DNA from: Metarhizium brunneum
Lineage: Eukaryota > Ascomycota > Sordariomycetes > Hypocreales > Clavicipitaceae
NCBI RefSeq assembly: GCF_013426205.1
Contig: NC_089422.1
Coordinates: 7,343,001-7,407,000, forward strand
Direction: 5' to 3'
Length of the DNA stretch: 64,000 nucleotides
Shown piece by piece: positions 10,699 to 22,086 of the stretch. The position numbers were made by a program, and so were the translations under genes. A model generated the notes under the pieces. The model made no database searches and was not told where the DNA came from. It saw nothing but the letters and a program-made list of their open reading frames with translations. Position 1 is the stretch's first letter; every line of letters begins with the position of its first letter.

Positions 10699-12058
10699 GA
10701 TGGAACGGTCTTTGCCCAGATATGAAATGCACGGATTGTGTGGTGATGATGGAGGAAGCTCGGATAAGAACTGCGTATTGCTTGATGACTCTCAACAGCC
10801 CAGCTGACGTTGGAGACTCTTTATACATATACTGCGTGGCCAATCCGGCAACCGGTCCGGCTTCATGACACTATGCCGTGCCGCCGTATTTGTGTTTGCA
10901 TTTGCAAAACAGTCGCAAGGGATCGAAACATGCCAAGGGCTAATGCTTAACTGCGTGCCCTATCTCCGAAACGAAACGATGATGTTGCAGAGACAAGAAG
11001 AAATCGGGATAGATGAGTTGTCGGGTCCATCCAGTCGGATTTCGCCCACGGAGGATGCGGGGTCATAATTTGCCCGATTACCTCGGCCCATACCTGCGTA
11101 GTTAAGGGCTGGCATTATTCCAATTGTATTACATTTTGTGTCGTTTCGTCTTGACGATTTGTGGTTGTTTTTGCAGCATCACTGTGAGTTGTTGTCCATC
11201 AATTAGAGCAAGTGGTTAACCTGCATATAACGGGTGTTGGTTAGGACTTGACCAGGCCGGACGTCGTACTGCCGTGCAACCCACCCAAGCAACCGAGAGA
11301 TTCTCCTCCCAAGCCCTTGGCGTGAAAATCGGCATGTATGTACACTTTCCCCTACGCCAATAAAATTAAACATCCTTTGCAGCACCGTAGAAATGCACTA
11401 CACGCCCGCCACCTTCGGGGTTTCTGCATTTGGTGTTTCTGCCACAACGACCGGGTCAGTTGCGTCGCAGCTCAGACCCAATCCTCGGCTGGGTTCGTTG
11501 CGGCACCACTGTCAGTTTCTGCCCTGTGGCCAGCTGCTGTCGTTCACAAAATTCGGCAATCGGAATACATATAATAGTATAATACTAGCCGAATGTTGCC
11601 ATATCTCACCTTCACAAAGCCTGGCCTGAACGCGAGGCACGACCTCTTCTCACGTCCTGAAATCAGGCAAAGACGACGCACACTCGACTTGGATCTTCAA
11701 TTGCACCTTCTAGTTTTAATCATAACCCCAGGCCGCCTTTATCGATTCCTTATAAGTGCAAACATGGCCAGAGGAACTTGCATGTTAAAAGGGTATATAT
11801 GATGTCGCTTGCCCCAACAGAGGACAAATACAACACGCAATCAGTGCAAAATGCAATGATGTAACCATAGCATCAGCCTCTTACTATATGTAAATCATCA
11901 TGAGCCCTGCCGGAGCCTTTTTATACAATGGCAGTCGGCTCCAGACACTTATGTGGCCAGCAATACGGCCAGTCTTCTAGCTCAACGTCGTCCCTTGCGC
12001 CCAAAACGCCATACTATGAAGCAACCAACGCTCAAATGGAAGAATCGATGTATAATCG
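10699..12058. other. Intergenic region, no gene seen
   Basis: About 1.36 kb between the 5' end of the dehydrogenase gene and the 3' end of the SAP30-like gene. The first 300 bp should hold the dehydrogenase promoter (a TATACATATA-like stretch lies at about 10821-10832). All frames here are short and lack codon bias. I see no repeat or RNA gene. Confidence 0.5.
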
Positions 12059-12718
12059 TCAATGTTCTGAGATGATACCAGGTTGTCTATTCGGACCCCC
12101 CGCCCTGGCCATCTTTTCGTTTCGAATTTTGTATATGAAGTCGACTACTACGTCGTTTTCTTGGATGCCAAGGCCGTTAAAGTGCTTTCTCACAGCTTTT
12201 GCCAAGTTGTCTTTGCTCTGCCGTCGCGTTTGTTGCTTCCGAGTCATGGTTGGGGAGTAGAGGCCGATGCTGCCCGATCGCGAGAGCAGCAATTGGTGGT
12301 ACTTGCTGGCGAACGAAGCCGGCGTGTTTAGTTGATGTTCGCGGCGGTAGGTGTGGAGGGCATCGCGTTCGAAAGAAGACCAATTGATCTGTACAGCACA
12401 CACGCAAGTCAGCATAGGACGTGGGAAAGGGCGTGCCGCGCGCCGAGGGGCCATTGCCCGTGTCGAAGAGGCAAGTCGGGGAGTCGCAAGCTTCGAAAGG
12501 CAGCTTACCGTTGGTGCCTGTGCTTCCGAAGCACTTTGCAAGGGTGCCGAAGTAGGGGTATTTGCTGCATGTGCTTCTCGCAGTTGTGATGCACTGGACT
12601 GGCTGGCCCCACGACGCATCTTGGCTGAGGCTGGTCCGCTCCCCTTCTCTTTGGGACCACCAGTGGTGTCCGTCTTGTGATCGTCGGCCGCAGTCCGTGA
12701 CGACTTCGGAGGTGGCAT
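12059..12718 (-). CDS. SAP30-like Sin3-binding protein
   Basis: Two exons, complement(12059..12388, 12509..12718), joined across a 120-bp GTAAGC..CAG intron; 179 residues. Residues 1-70 are Ser/Ala/Lys-rich and low complexity. Residues 71-179 form one compact domain that starts INWSSFERDALHTYRREH and continues with IGLYSPTMTRKQ, KHFNGLGIQENDVVVDFIYKIR, which I recognise as the SAP30 Sin3-binding domain. SAP30 bridges Sin3 and the Rpd3 histone deacetylase, so a nuclear co-repressor role is expected. The frame stays open another 396 bases upstream of the chosen ATG (to 13114); that stretch lacks domain character and is treated as 5' UTR. The zinc-binding N-terminal module of animal SAP30 is not evident. 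Confidence 0.85.
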   Translation of the reverse strand: MPPPKSSRTAADDHKTDTTGGPKEKGSGPASAKMRRGASQSSASQLREAHAANTPTSAPLQSASEAQAPTVSCLSKLATPRLASSTRAMAPRRAARPFPRPMLTCVCAVQINWSSFERDALHTYRREHQLNTPASFASKYHQLLLSRSGSIGLYSPTMTRKQQTRRQSKDNLAKAVRKHFNGLGIQENDVVVDFIYKIRNEKMARAGGPNRQPGIISEH

Positions 12719-14948
12719 TGTGAAGAAGTGTGCGAGGAAATTCAGGAAATATGTACAGGATAGTGGGTGGAAATATCGGCAGAGCCGGAGGACGGATATC
12801 AAGGCGGTGGTGGTGGTGGTGGAAGGCAGAGGAGAAATGACAGTCGAGGCAAGAGCGGAAATGTGTGCGACATCGCAAGATTTCTCGGGTGACTTGGTGT
12901 AGGCCGCACGTAAGCGGGGCGGACAGTCGCCAGCAAACAAAGAGTCAAGGCGCCAGGAACGATTGGTCGCGTGAATGATATCACTTCGCGCTAAGCCTCT
13001 TATGTGCGTCGGCGCAACCGAGAGCTCACGCTGGAGCTTGAGAACGGACAGCAGGCTGGCCGGCGTTGATAAAATTGACCACCGTTTGAGGCATGGCACT
13101 TGGGGACTTGCCAAAAGAATGGGCTCTTTGAAGAAGAAATTCTGTTAAAGAGAGTGAAGGTCTGATGCTAACTGTAAGGGACAGCTTTGGGGAATCTGGA
13201 AACCCACTGAGGTGGGTACCCATCGTGGCACAAGCTGGCGGTGACAACGTTCAACGGCGCGGTACGAGTTATGTACTTAGGTACTAGTAGTCTGGTAGTA
13301 CCAACTTAATACCAAGCAACCAACTTTAGAAGGCGCTTGTGCACATTTGCACAATGGGTGATGCCGCACGAAGCTACTCCGTACCTTAGGTACTTATGTT
13401 GCTACAAGCACGTAATGTGCCAGCCCTTGGGCTGCATCTTAGGGGACATACCTGAGTCTTGCATATGCACGAATCCACCGGGTTTAGATCTGATTCATCG
13501 ATTAATCTGACGCCTTCAACGACGCCAGGGTAACGTGTGACGATTGACTTTTTGGTCCCGGTAGCTGTCACCTTGCTCATGCACCGACGCCGCCATGGAT
13601 CTCCCCATCAACCTGTCAGGTCCAGTCCCATCCGTCATTGCAGAGCCTCTGCCCCGTCCAAAGCGAAAGCCACCAGCCACTTTCTTGCTTCTTCAAGACG
13701 ACCAAGTCCATGGCTGGCGAGAGACGCAGACTATCGACTGTCATTCCATCCAAGCCGCAATCAGATTCATACATACTACTCAAGCACAAAGTAGACTGCG
13801 GAAGTGGATCAATGAAAGACTACGGATACCCGGTCAATCGTCAAGAGCCGTTATTCTTGGTCCCCATCCCCACAGTGAGTTGCCTGAGCCTGGCCAGCAG
13901 CGACATGTCCTTCTCCTGGCAATCTCATCCTCCGCCCGTGACCCTGACCCTGGTTGCTCACTTTCCTGTCATCAAACAACCAGACGGTACGAGTTCGGAG
14001 TACCTTTGCATGGATGCAGTCCGCATTCTATTTCGTCAAGGCCCTCCCATCGCCGCGATTCGCCAAGACATCACTTTCTTTGCTTAATTTCTACCACTAG
14101 ATACCTGTTGGCCTGGCTTGCGACGTCTTGGAAGCCGCTCTCTCTACTTGTGGTGAGTCCTTCAACGTGAGGGTCTCTGGTTGCTCTGTGCCTCCTCCTC
14201 CCCACCACAGCCTGTCTTAGATCTTGTCTTGAGCCTCCCTCAAATTCAAACCTAAAAAGCACACGACCGCGAAACTCATCATGCCCCCTCTTGTACACCA
14301 AGTACATTAATTCGGGTGCGATATTAGATGTAGAGACGGGGAACCAGAGGGACAGCCGTGGCTGGTTGGTAGGGGGGAAGTTCTGAAACTATACCCGGCT
14401 CATGCACCTTTGCAACAGACCTCGTGCATGTTATGCACTTCCCTTCAGCCAGCAGTGTGATTGATTGCTACCTCTTTTTTGTCTTCGTCCCGTGTCTTGG
14501 CTTGACATATACAAAAAATGACGAAACGAATCATTGTCCACATTTTGCTAACTTCGGAGCACCTAGGCCGTATATAGCTCAGCAGACGCCACAATCAAAG
14601 AACTCTTCGCCCATGTTCACGCAGAACGGTGCTTTGAGCAACCATGTGTGACTTCTGAGCCTAGGGTCCGACACCGCTGGCTGTGGCCATATATCAGAGT
14701 TCCACTGCAGTGCTCTCTGCTAGTACTGATGGTCTTGGTCTGAGCAGTTTGCCGCCGGCCGAGGTGACAAATGCTCATCCGCGACATTGTTGCATTGGGA
14801 ATTCAGAACCGCAGTAGGCGCCTATCAGTATCTTTCTGTTGTGGCGAGTTGATAGCGTCCGACCAGACGGCAGCTCTCGTGCTACGCAGTCTTCTCACCC
14901 TCAACAATATTCGCCGCGTCAAACTACCAGTCTTGACTCAACAGCGCA
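12719..14948. other. Divergent intergenic region, SAP30-like / C2H2 regulator
   Basis: About 2.2 kb between two genes transcribed away from each other. It holds a GGT repeat tract at about 12805-12822 in the SAP30 leader, a copy of the nine-base TACTCCGTA word at 13375, and clustered GTACTTAGGTAC-like words at 13272-13395. A doubtful ORF at 13595-14170 is listed apart. The length is typical of promoters of fungal regulators with long 5' leaders. Confidence 0.5.
13595..14170 (+). other. Doubtful ORF upstream of the C2H2 regulator
   Basis: A 191-codon frame starts MDLPINLSGPVPSVIAEPLP. A second frame shifted by one overlaps it from 13638, with an equally plausible stretch (STVIPSKPQSDSYILLKHK), so either or neither may be translated. 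A GTGAGT donor-like site at 13874 follows both. I do not recognise either protein. It could be a small gene with introns, an upstream ORF in a long leader of the regulator, or chance. Third-position composition is only weakly coding-like. Confidence 0.2.
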
Positions 14949-17900
14949 ATGCTCCCCATGATGCCTTCGCAGAATATACGCAACACAGATTCGGCTTTCC
15001 CGATCTCTCCAGCGAGCTCCAACACAATAGGTTCTAGTTTTGACGGCTATCAGCAATCCCCAATTAAAGTCTTCAGCTCGAATATACCGCCTCACCAACC
15101 ACAATATCGAGGGCCAACTGATAGTACTGCTGGTCTATCAGGTAGTGTAAATAAAGAGACGTCGGCGCCTGAAGGGGCCCCACGAAAGAAACGACGCAGT
15201 AGGAAGGGACTGATTAAACGATTCGAATGCTTCGTTGAGGGTTGTGGGAAGAGCTACTCACGAGCTGAGCATTTGTAAGCATCGTCTTGACTTAATCCTG
15301 CATTGAATCCTGCATTGTAGGAACTTTCTGACTCTAATCTAGATATCGACACCAGTTAAACCACAACTCCACACAATCATTTCACTGCGAATACCCAGGC
15401 TGTTCGCGTACCTTTGTTCGAGCTGATTTGTTGAAACGGCACATGGATCGCCATGCCGCTAAGGGTTTCCAACCAGGTCAAAATGGAAACTTCAGCGATC
15501 AAATACCACAAGCAGTAAATTCTGAATTGACACCGCCTTTTTCCGAAACCCCTTCGGCTACTATCATTGGCGGCCACCACCATACGCAGACTCAATTTGT
15601 CTCTCCGGAAGCCCAGGCTCAGAGTTCTTATACTCCAGTTAGTATCACAGCATCATCTGGTATAAGGTACAATTATTCTGCAGATATGACATCCGCAAGC
15701 CACGGCCCATATCAAAGAGCCGACGCTCAACTACCAGGCTTGGGTCAAAATACTAACCAAGAAACTCTGCCACCCTATAACAACGAATTGACGTCACCTC
15801 CAGGCCCCGGCGCGAAGCAATACTGTCATGGGCAAATGCAGCAGGCCATGCCCTCTCAACCCTCGACATTCAGATCACAACCTCAGTCATTACACCTAGA
15901 CATGTCACATACACAATATCCGTCGAGCAATAGGGACTCAACCTCGCATGCCTCTGGTCAAGAATGCGATGGAAGAGAATCGACACAATATCATGATGCG
16001 TCACATCACCCTGCGGATATCTTTGCCCTAGATCAAATGGCAACGCTTAGTGCTGGGCCGGTTTTTGGGGACGATGGGGGTCTGAGCAAGACGCCTTATG
16101 TAGCCATGCCAGAGGACTTCATGGCTTATTTATTCAACTCGCTTCCCTCCCAGGGCTCATCTCCTGGAAATGGACTTCAAGGCCCTATCTCAAAGTGAGT
16201 CAAAATCTAACAAGATAATAATGTGTTGCCCTGCTGACTCGTTTTGAAGGTATGGAGAATTACAGGACACGCAATACTGTGCACCATTCACTGCCAATGG
16301 CATGTCGCAGATTGGACCTTTCCCAAGTGCTTCCCAGCATATCATGTCGGTGACCAATTTGCTTGACGAGAATTCCCCCGAGACCAATATATCAGACGAG
16401 AGAAGTCAAGAGATTTTTGACTTCATCAAAGATCGTTTCCATGAACACGATGTCCCTCCCGCAGAACGAAGCCGGGACAACATCCTGGAGGGCGACCGCG
16501 AACAAGACGACCATATGCTGAGTTGCAGGATGATGCAGGCATATCTTGGCTCCTACTGGTACCACTTCAGCGATCAACTACCGATTTTGCACAGACCAAC
16601 TTTCTCTTCCGACACAACTCCCAATCTTCTGCTCCTAGCAATGATGACGATCGGTGCTGCATGCCTGGATAGAACCTATGGTCAACAGGTTTTGACAGCA
16701 GGCGCTAAACTTTCAAACTTTATCGCTAGACATTTAAGATGGGAGATCTTCATGAATGAAAATTTCCGACCGCCGGCAAAGCTCTGGGTTTTCCAGACAC
16801 TTATTTTGCTAGAGCTGTACGAGAAGATGTTTTCAACGAGGGAGTTGCATGAACGAGCCCACATTCATCATGCCACCATGATTGCCCTCATGCGTCGTGG
16901 ACGATCACTCATTGGAAAGTCCCCCATGGACTCGCCTCCAAACTCACGAGAAACGCTAAATGATTCGAAAAAAGGGCTAGGTGTCGGTCAAACGCCGGAG
17001 GAATGGTGGAACCATTGGGTAACCAATGAAGCTACCAGACGAGCGGCTTTCGCCGCCTTCATCATTGATTCTACTCATGCCGCCATGTTTGGTCACTCGG
17101 CCGTAATGGTAACACACGAGATGAGACTTCCATTGCCTTATGATGAGTCTTTGTGGAGAGCCAGGAGCGGTTCCGAGGTAGGAAGGGCCGAAGCAAGCCT
17201 CAATGCTAGAGGCATACAGCCAATATCGTTCCTCGAGGGTCTCAAACGCACGTTGAGCCATCAGGAAGTAAAGACAACGTCATTTGGTAGAACCGCTCTC
17301 ATGGCTGGTCTTATGAGCGTCACGTATCATATGCAACAGCGAGATCTTCAGGTTAACGTCCTCGGCGGCGGAGTGATTCAGGCGCTGGAGGATCGCGATA
17401 GGTGGCGTGCATCGTTGACAAAAGCATACAACTCTTGGAAGAGTGACTTTGATAAAGAGCTTCAGGACAGCGAGCCCTCTAGCGACCCTTACGGGCGAGG
17501 AAGCACCAGAAACGAGGCAAATATCGTGTTTGGCAGCCGTACGGTACTACATCATTTAGCCCACATGGCGATGCATGCGGATATCGTTGACTGCCAAATG
17601 TTTGCCCGTGCTAAAAGGCTCCTTGGAAGAAATATTGGCGCCCAGGAATTTAGTAGCGCCCAGAAACGAGTGAAGGAGCAATGGGCACCATCTGCCAAGG
17701 CCCGTGATGCTACGTTCTACGCGTTGAAGTTTCTAAGTTCCGTCTTGCTACCAGATGAAGCGGCGTTTATGAATGCAGCTAGCCCTTGGCCTGAGGGCTT
17801 CTACGAAACACGCTATGACGTGCTCATGAATAGGCCGTGGGTACTTTACTTCGCTGCTCTCGTGGTATGGTGCTACGGCTATGCATTAGAAGGACCTTGT

Positions 17901-18140
17901 GGAGATGTTGCGAGGCACAATACCCCAGAGGAGAACCAGCGACAAATGAGGCACTATTTGCTAAGGTATGCAGGCATTACAGATCCAGATGAGCTCCAAG
18001 CCATGCAGGGCATCAACAATAATACGGCGTTGCTGGTGGTCTTGCGGGACTCATTTGACAATACGAGATGGGATTTGCTACATGAAGGGGCTCTTTTGAT
18101 GAGAAACTGTATTGTTCTGAACGGCGGCGGTACCGTGTAA
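14949..18140 (+). CDS. C2H2 zinc-finger regulator with fungal-specific TF domain
   Basis: Three exons, 14949..15274, 15343..16194 and 16250..18140, introns of 68 and 55 bp; 1022 residues. The first intron splits finger 1. A basic nuclear-localisation-like stretch (RKKRRSRKG, 79-87) precedes two classical C-x4-C-x12-H-x3-H fingers: Cys94/Cys99/His112/His116 and Cys124/Cys129/His142/His146. A Gln/Ser/Pro-rich linker of some 250 residues follows. The C-terminal half (from about residue 480, LGSYWYHFSDQLPILHRP) is the fungal-specific transcription-factor domain, usually found behind Zn2Cys6 clusters; the pairing with C2H2 fingers is the Klf1-type layout. It should bind DNA in the nucleus; its targets are unknown. 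An in-frame stop at 14934-14936 supports the start. Confidence 0.9.
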
Positions 18141-18395
18141 GCTGCAGCAAGCGGGATTGCATGGATCAGACGATGATTTAAATGAAGCTGAATGAAGCAT
18201 GTATATTAGATGATGGTGATGTGGACATGTGAAGTGTCTACCTCTATGTCTGTCTGTTTTAGGGCAGGGTGTGTGGTCATTCGAGGAATGAACATTACCT
18301 ATTAATGCTGGCAACATATGCGTGTCGTTATAAAGTGGTCTCTAGCAGTCTATGCACAAATCCAATGCCTATCTACACTCCAAGGCCAGCTCTAC
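18141..18395. other. Convergent intergenic region
   Basis: 255 bp between the 3' ends of the C2H2 regulator and the thioesterase gene. It should hold both poly(A) sites; nothing else is visible. Confidence 0.5.
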
Positions 18396-18969
18396 TCAGA
18401 CCTTTGGCTCGGGATCAATGTTTGCCTTCAAGTGCTCGGCAATGCTCACAATGGCACCGTCCCGCTTCCGCTTCATGACGCCCTTCAAGGTCGCCAGCCT
18501 CTTACCCACCTGCAGCGCCTCGCACTCAATGATGACCTCTTCGCCCTTGGGCACGGGCCGGAAATACGTCACGTTCAAGTTGCGAGTGACGCCGAGGAAC
18601 TGCCAGAACCCGGGCTTGCTGATGAGAACCAGGGGGATGGTGGTGCACAGGTCGAAGAGGGTGGCGGCCGCGCCGCCGTGGAGGTTGCCCAGGCGGTTGC
18701 AGTGGTCCTCGAGGCAGGTGAATGTAAATGTGACGGAGGGTGCTGGGGCATCGGGATTTGCGGCCAAAACGACCAGATGGGGGAGGAGTTTGGACATCCA
18801 TTCCTTCGGGGCCGGTTGTTAGCGATGGTTATCAAGAACGGGAGCTTGGTCTGCGAGCGGGCTGAGTGCTTACTCCGGCCTTCCAGTGGTCATCGTCGTC
18901 TTTGGTGAGCCATGCCTTGGCTCGCTCCAGGGGGTCCTCGTAGAGATCCTCGTACTTTTTATCAACCAT
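18396..18969 (-). CDS. Hotdog-fold acyl-CoA thioesterase (ACOT13/PaaI-like)
   Basis: Two exons, complement(18396..18803, 18874..18969), with a 70-bp GTAAGC..AAG intron; 167 residues. The first exon gives a charged 32-residue helix (start MVDKKYEDLYEDPLERAKAW). The second carries the 4HBT hotdog domain, with the hallmark GNLHGGAAATLFDLCTT, where Asn/His/Gly and the Asp of the long helix form the active site, then strands ending VTYFRPVPKGEEVIIECE. Members hydrolyse acyl-CoA thioesters; the chain length preferred here is not predictable. No targeting peptide is obvious. The leader just upstream of the ATG has a GGT triplet run. It is divergent from PEX12, and both may relate to lipid handling, but that link is only positional. 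Confidence 0.88.
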
Positions 18970-19790
18970 GGTGGTGGTGGTGGTTGCTGTGAGAGTGAAG
19001 GAAGAAGGCTGGGGCGGCGGTTTGGACGCTGCTGGTCAAGAAATAGCCAAGCATACGAGGTACGAGGTACAGGAATGTCCCGATTTCAGAATAGAAATGA
19101 AGTCTACTGAAGAATTAACACCGGGGAAAATTCCAATGGCGTAGAATCGAGGAATATTGACGGGGAATGAGTCTTGTCGGAGAAATGGCGAGAGAAAAAA
19201 AAGAGAGGAGTGCCAAATAGTTATGCTAGCGCAACATTGAGCATGGTTTGAGTAGCGAGACCTGCGAGGTAGCCGCCGGGCGCCTGGGCACGGTGCCTGG
19301 GCTGAGGAGCATTTACTGGAACCTGTTGACAACATTTGAACTCCAGCGGTCAAGTTCTCACTAAAGAAGAGCCGAGCCCCGCGCTACTTGACCCCGAACC
19401 CCGCGTGCCGTCTGCCGGCTACCTTGACGGCGTGGCCGCAGTCGACCCGGGCAAAGAACTTGGGGTAAGCGCGACTTTACCGAGGCTCCTTCACATGGCG
19501 GGTCCCGACGAAGCGGCGCATCCTGGCCAATTCCGTCGCTGCCAATTGACTGGCTTGGACCCACACCAACGGCTGCTTGTGATCGCTTCAGAGGAGCTCC
19601 CAACCTGCTTCTCCCTTTCCCAGACGCTCGCGACACCTGCACGCTTCGCGTCATATCTCATCAACGACACCTCCGAAGCTCAAGACGGTGCTTTTCCATC
19701 GATTACAACCGCCGTTCTCGAGCGTAGGGCATAGAAAGTCTGTCCCGGATCCGGTCAAAGTCCCGTCGGAGACGGCCGCGGGCAACCGAG
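18970..19790. promoter_or_regulatory. Shared divergent region, thioesterase / PEX12
   Basis: An 821-bp gap between genes pointing away from each other, so it contains both promoters. The right half is GC-rich. It contains a possible 79-codon upstream ORF, ATG at 19495 and stop at 19734, ending 57 bases before the PEX12 start. Translation of this uORF is a guess. No TATA box is clear. Confidence 0.45.
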
Positions 19791-21071
19791 ATGGAGTTCG
19801 TCACAGCCCTTCGGGGTACCTTTGACGACAACAAGCCCTCGCTATTCGAAGTCCTCTCCGAGCAGCAACTCAATGGCTTGCTGCCGCCGACATTGCGATA
19901 TCTTCTCACAGTCGCGACGCAGAGACATCCCCGCTACCTACTGCGGATACTCAACTCCTTTGACGAGCTCTACGCCTTGTGCATGCTCGCCGTTGAGCGA
20001 CACTACTTGCGTACCCGAGGCGGATCCTTTACCGAAAACTTCTATGGGCTTAAGCGGGAAAAGGCCCTGCGGGGTGAGATACCGCGGGCGAGCATATCGG
20101 CTCCGAACCTGGTCCGTGAGACGCTGAAGTTATCCACCAGCGACGTTTGGAAGAACCTGGCCGTGCTTGTTGGTGTGCCGTATTTGAAGCGTAAACTGGA
20201 CGAAAGCTACGAAATCAATGCGCCTAGAGCGCTGCTTGGATCAGCCTACACTCGAATGCCGGACAACCCCACCGTCAAAGACAGGATCCTGCATTATTAC
20301 CGATGGTTCTTGATGAATATATACCCGAGCGTAAATGCCGCTTACTACTTTGCCATATTGGTTTTCAATCTTGGTTACCTATTTGACAGGACCAAATATC
20401 ACAACCCCCTCATGTGGCTGATTGGAACGCGACTCCGCCGAATGACCGGTGCCGATTACCAGGCTATCGACGCGCTCTCCCAGCCTAAACCTGGCAATCG
20501 ACCAGGATCACGATCGATCTTCTCACCGAGCGAATTGGGTTCAAAGGTGCTGTCGAGCCTATCACTACTTTTGCCCATGAGCATCTTCGCACTTAAATTC
20601 TTGGAATGGTGGCACCAATCAGATTTTGCCAAGCAGTTGTCTCGCAAGGCCACCGAGAATATTGACCTCCCGCCGCCTATTGTAAACGGGGTCGCAAAGA
20701 AGTCCAAGTCGTCTGAGGGTCAAGAGGACAAGGCTGAGAAGACTGAGGAGGATGGCCATGATAAAATCATGTCCGCCGAGGACGCACCGATTGCCACGCC
20801 CTCTATGCTGCCCATCTATGTGGTGCCAACTCCAAAGGATACCTCCCATTGCCCAATCTGCCAAGACGATATAGTCACTCCGACAGCCTGCCAAACGGGT
20901 GTCGTGTACTGTTACACGTGCATTCACAAATGGCTTGAGGGGACGCACGACAAGCAGGAGAGTTTTATGGAGAAGCATAAAGGGAAGTGGGAGAGCGGCA
21001 TTGGTAGGTGTGCGGTTACTGGCAAACGCGTCCTTGGCGGAACTGAAGGCTTGCGAAGGATCATAATATAA
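19791..21071 (+). CDS. PEX12: Peroxisome assembly protein 12 (RING-type import factor)
   Basis: A single exon of 426 codons. The N-terminal 290 residues match the Pex2/Pex12 domain (start [60 protein letters not shown]), with several membrane-embedded helices. An acidic, lysine-rich linker with low complexity follows. The C-terminal RING is partial: CPIC near 355, CYTC near 378, and a last RCAVTG where a full RING would have a CP pair. Such a degenerate RING is normal for PEX12. With PEX2 and PEX10 it forms the ubiquitin ligase channel that monoubiquitinates the import receptor PEX5 at the peroxisome membrane. The ATG follows a GAG context and gives the family-like N-terminus. Confidence 0.95.
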   Translation: MEFVTALRGTFDDNKPSLFEVLSEQQLNGLLPPTLRYLLTVATQRHPRYLLRILNSFDELYALCMLAVERHYLRTRGGSFTENFYGLKREKALRGEIPRASISAPNLVRETLKLSTSDVWKNLAVLVGVPYLKRKLDESYEINAPRALLGSAYTRMPDNPTVKDRILHYYRWFLMNIYPSVNAAYYFAILVFNLGYLFDRTKYHNPLMWLIGTRLRRMTGADYQAIDALSQPKPGNRPGSRSIFSPSELGSKVLSSLSLLLPMSIFALKFLEWWHQSDFAKQLSRKATENIDLPPPIVNGVAKKSKSSEGQEDKAEKTEEDGHDKIMSAEDAPIATPSMLPIYVVPTPKDTSHCPICQDDIVTPTACQTGVVYCYTCIHKWLEGTHDKQESFMEKHKGKWESGIGRCAVTGKRVLGGTEGLRRIII

Positions 21072-22086
21072 TAATAAACCTTATCGAGGGCGTCTTTAGC
21101 GGACATGGAAGACGGAGAGCAAAATGTCTGTGGCGCAGGTACGGGGTAATGTAAACTTAGAAGCATCATGATGATGAGCACAAGATGCAGTCAAATGGAA
21201 GGCGGGAGCAATGGAGATGCGCGCTCGATTACCGAGTACTACGGAGTACGTTGGCGACAAATAATTAAAAAGCCGGCAAAGCATTTGTGAGACAGCAACT
21301 TCGAAAGTCGGGATTTCCGGATTTGGTCAAGAGCCATTGTTCGCAGCCCTGCAACGGCATGTGGAACCTGTTCCCTGACCAATGGCGTGGATCCATTTCG
21401 AGTTTCTGGAATGCGCCTTGCTTCGCAACATGTCTTGGATGTCAACGACATGACCTGACCGGGGGCTTAGCGAGAGACAGAGGGTGGCAGAACATGGTCA
21501 TGGTCTATCCGGGGATTCATTCTCACACGCCCGGATGAGTGAGGCTGTCGCCCTGCCACCAGGGGCATCCCGGGCCGTTGACTCTTGACTTCGGCGTCAA
21601 GTAGTTCATCGCCGGGGTTGTGGAATGCACCGTTGCCGAGAATAGCAGAAACAAAGGCTATTGTGGCGTCCATATATAAGACAGTCAGGGGCCTTCTCTT
21701 GGACCACTCAAGGGAACTCTCTTAATGAAGTCCGGCAACTCATTCGGTCCCTGGATGCCTTTGGAATGCAGTTCCTCCTGCCAACCTCGTGGTTCAGAGT
21801 ACCCAAGTTGAAGAAAGGCGAGCCACAATGGCTGGCGTATATTGCCTTCATTATAATCTGGGCGAAACACAATCTTCGCAAAATCCCCCGCCTCCTACAT
21901 TATACAATGCAGAATCTACAATGTATATAAGTGACCTGTCTGAGCCATCCCCGCCTTCTAGATTCTTCATGCCTTCACAACGCCCTTTTGTTACCATTTT
22001 GGAAAACTTGAACCAGATTCAAGAACAGCGAGCAAACAATTTTGAAACTGCTGGGACAGAGCCGTGACTGACTACATCTGGCTGTC
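21072..22086. other. Intergenic region upstream of the GH16-WSC gene
   Basis: About 1 kb containing the PEX12 3' UTR and the promoter of the wall enzyme. A copy of TACGGAGTA followed by C lies at 21240-21249. A TATATAAG-like box is at 21672-21679 and another TATATAAG at 21921-21928. A 92-codon frame at 21789-22067 ends just before the next gene and has no family character. Confidence 0.5.

Noticed and set aside
19336..19734. 132-codon open frame before PEX12
   Set aside because: It starts without an ATG, and the translation is low in information; only a shorter uORF from 19495 remains possible.
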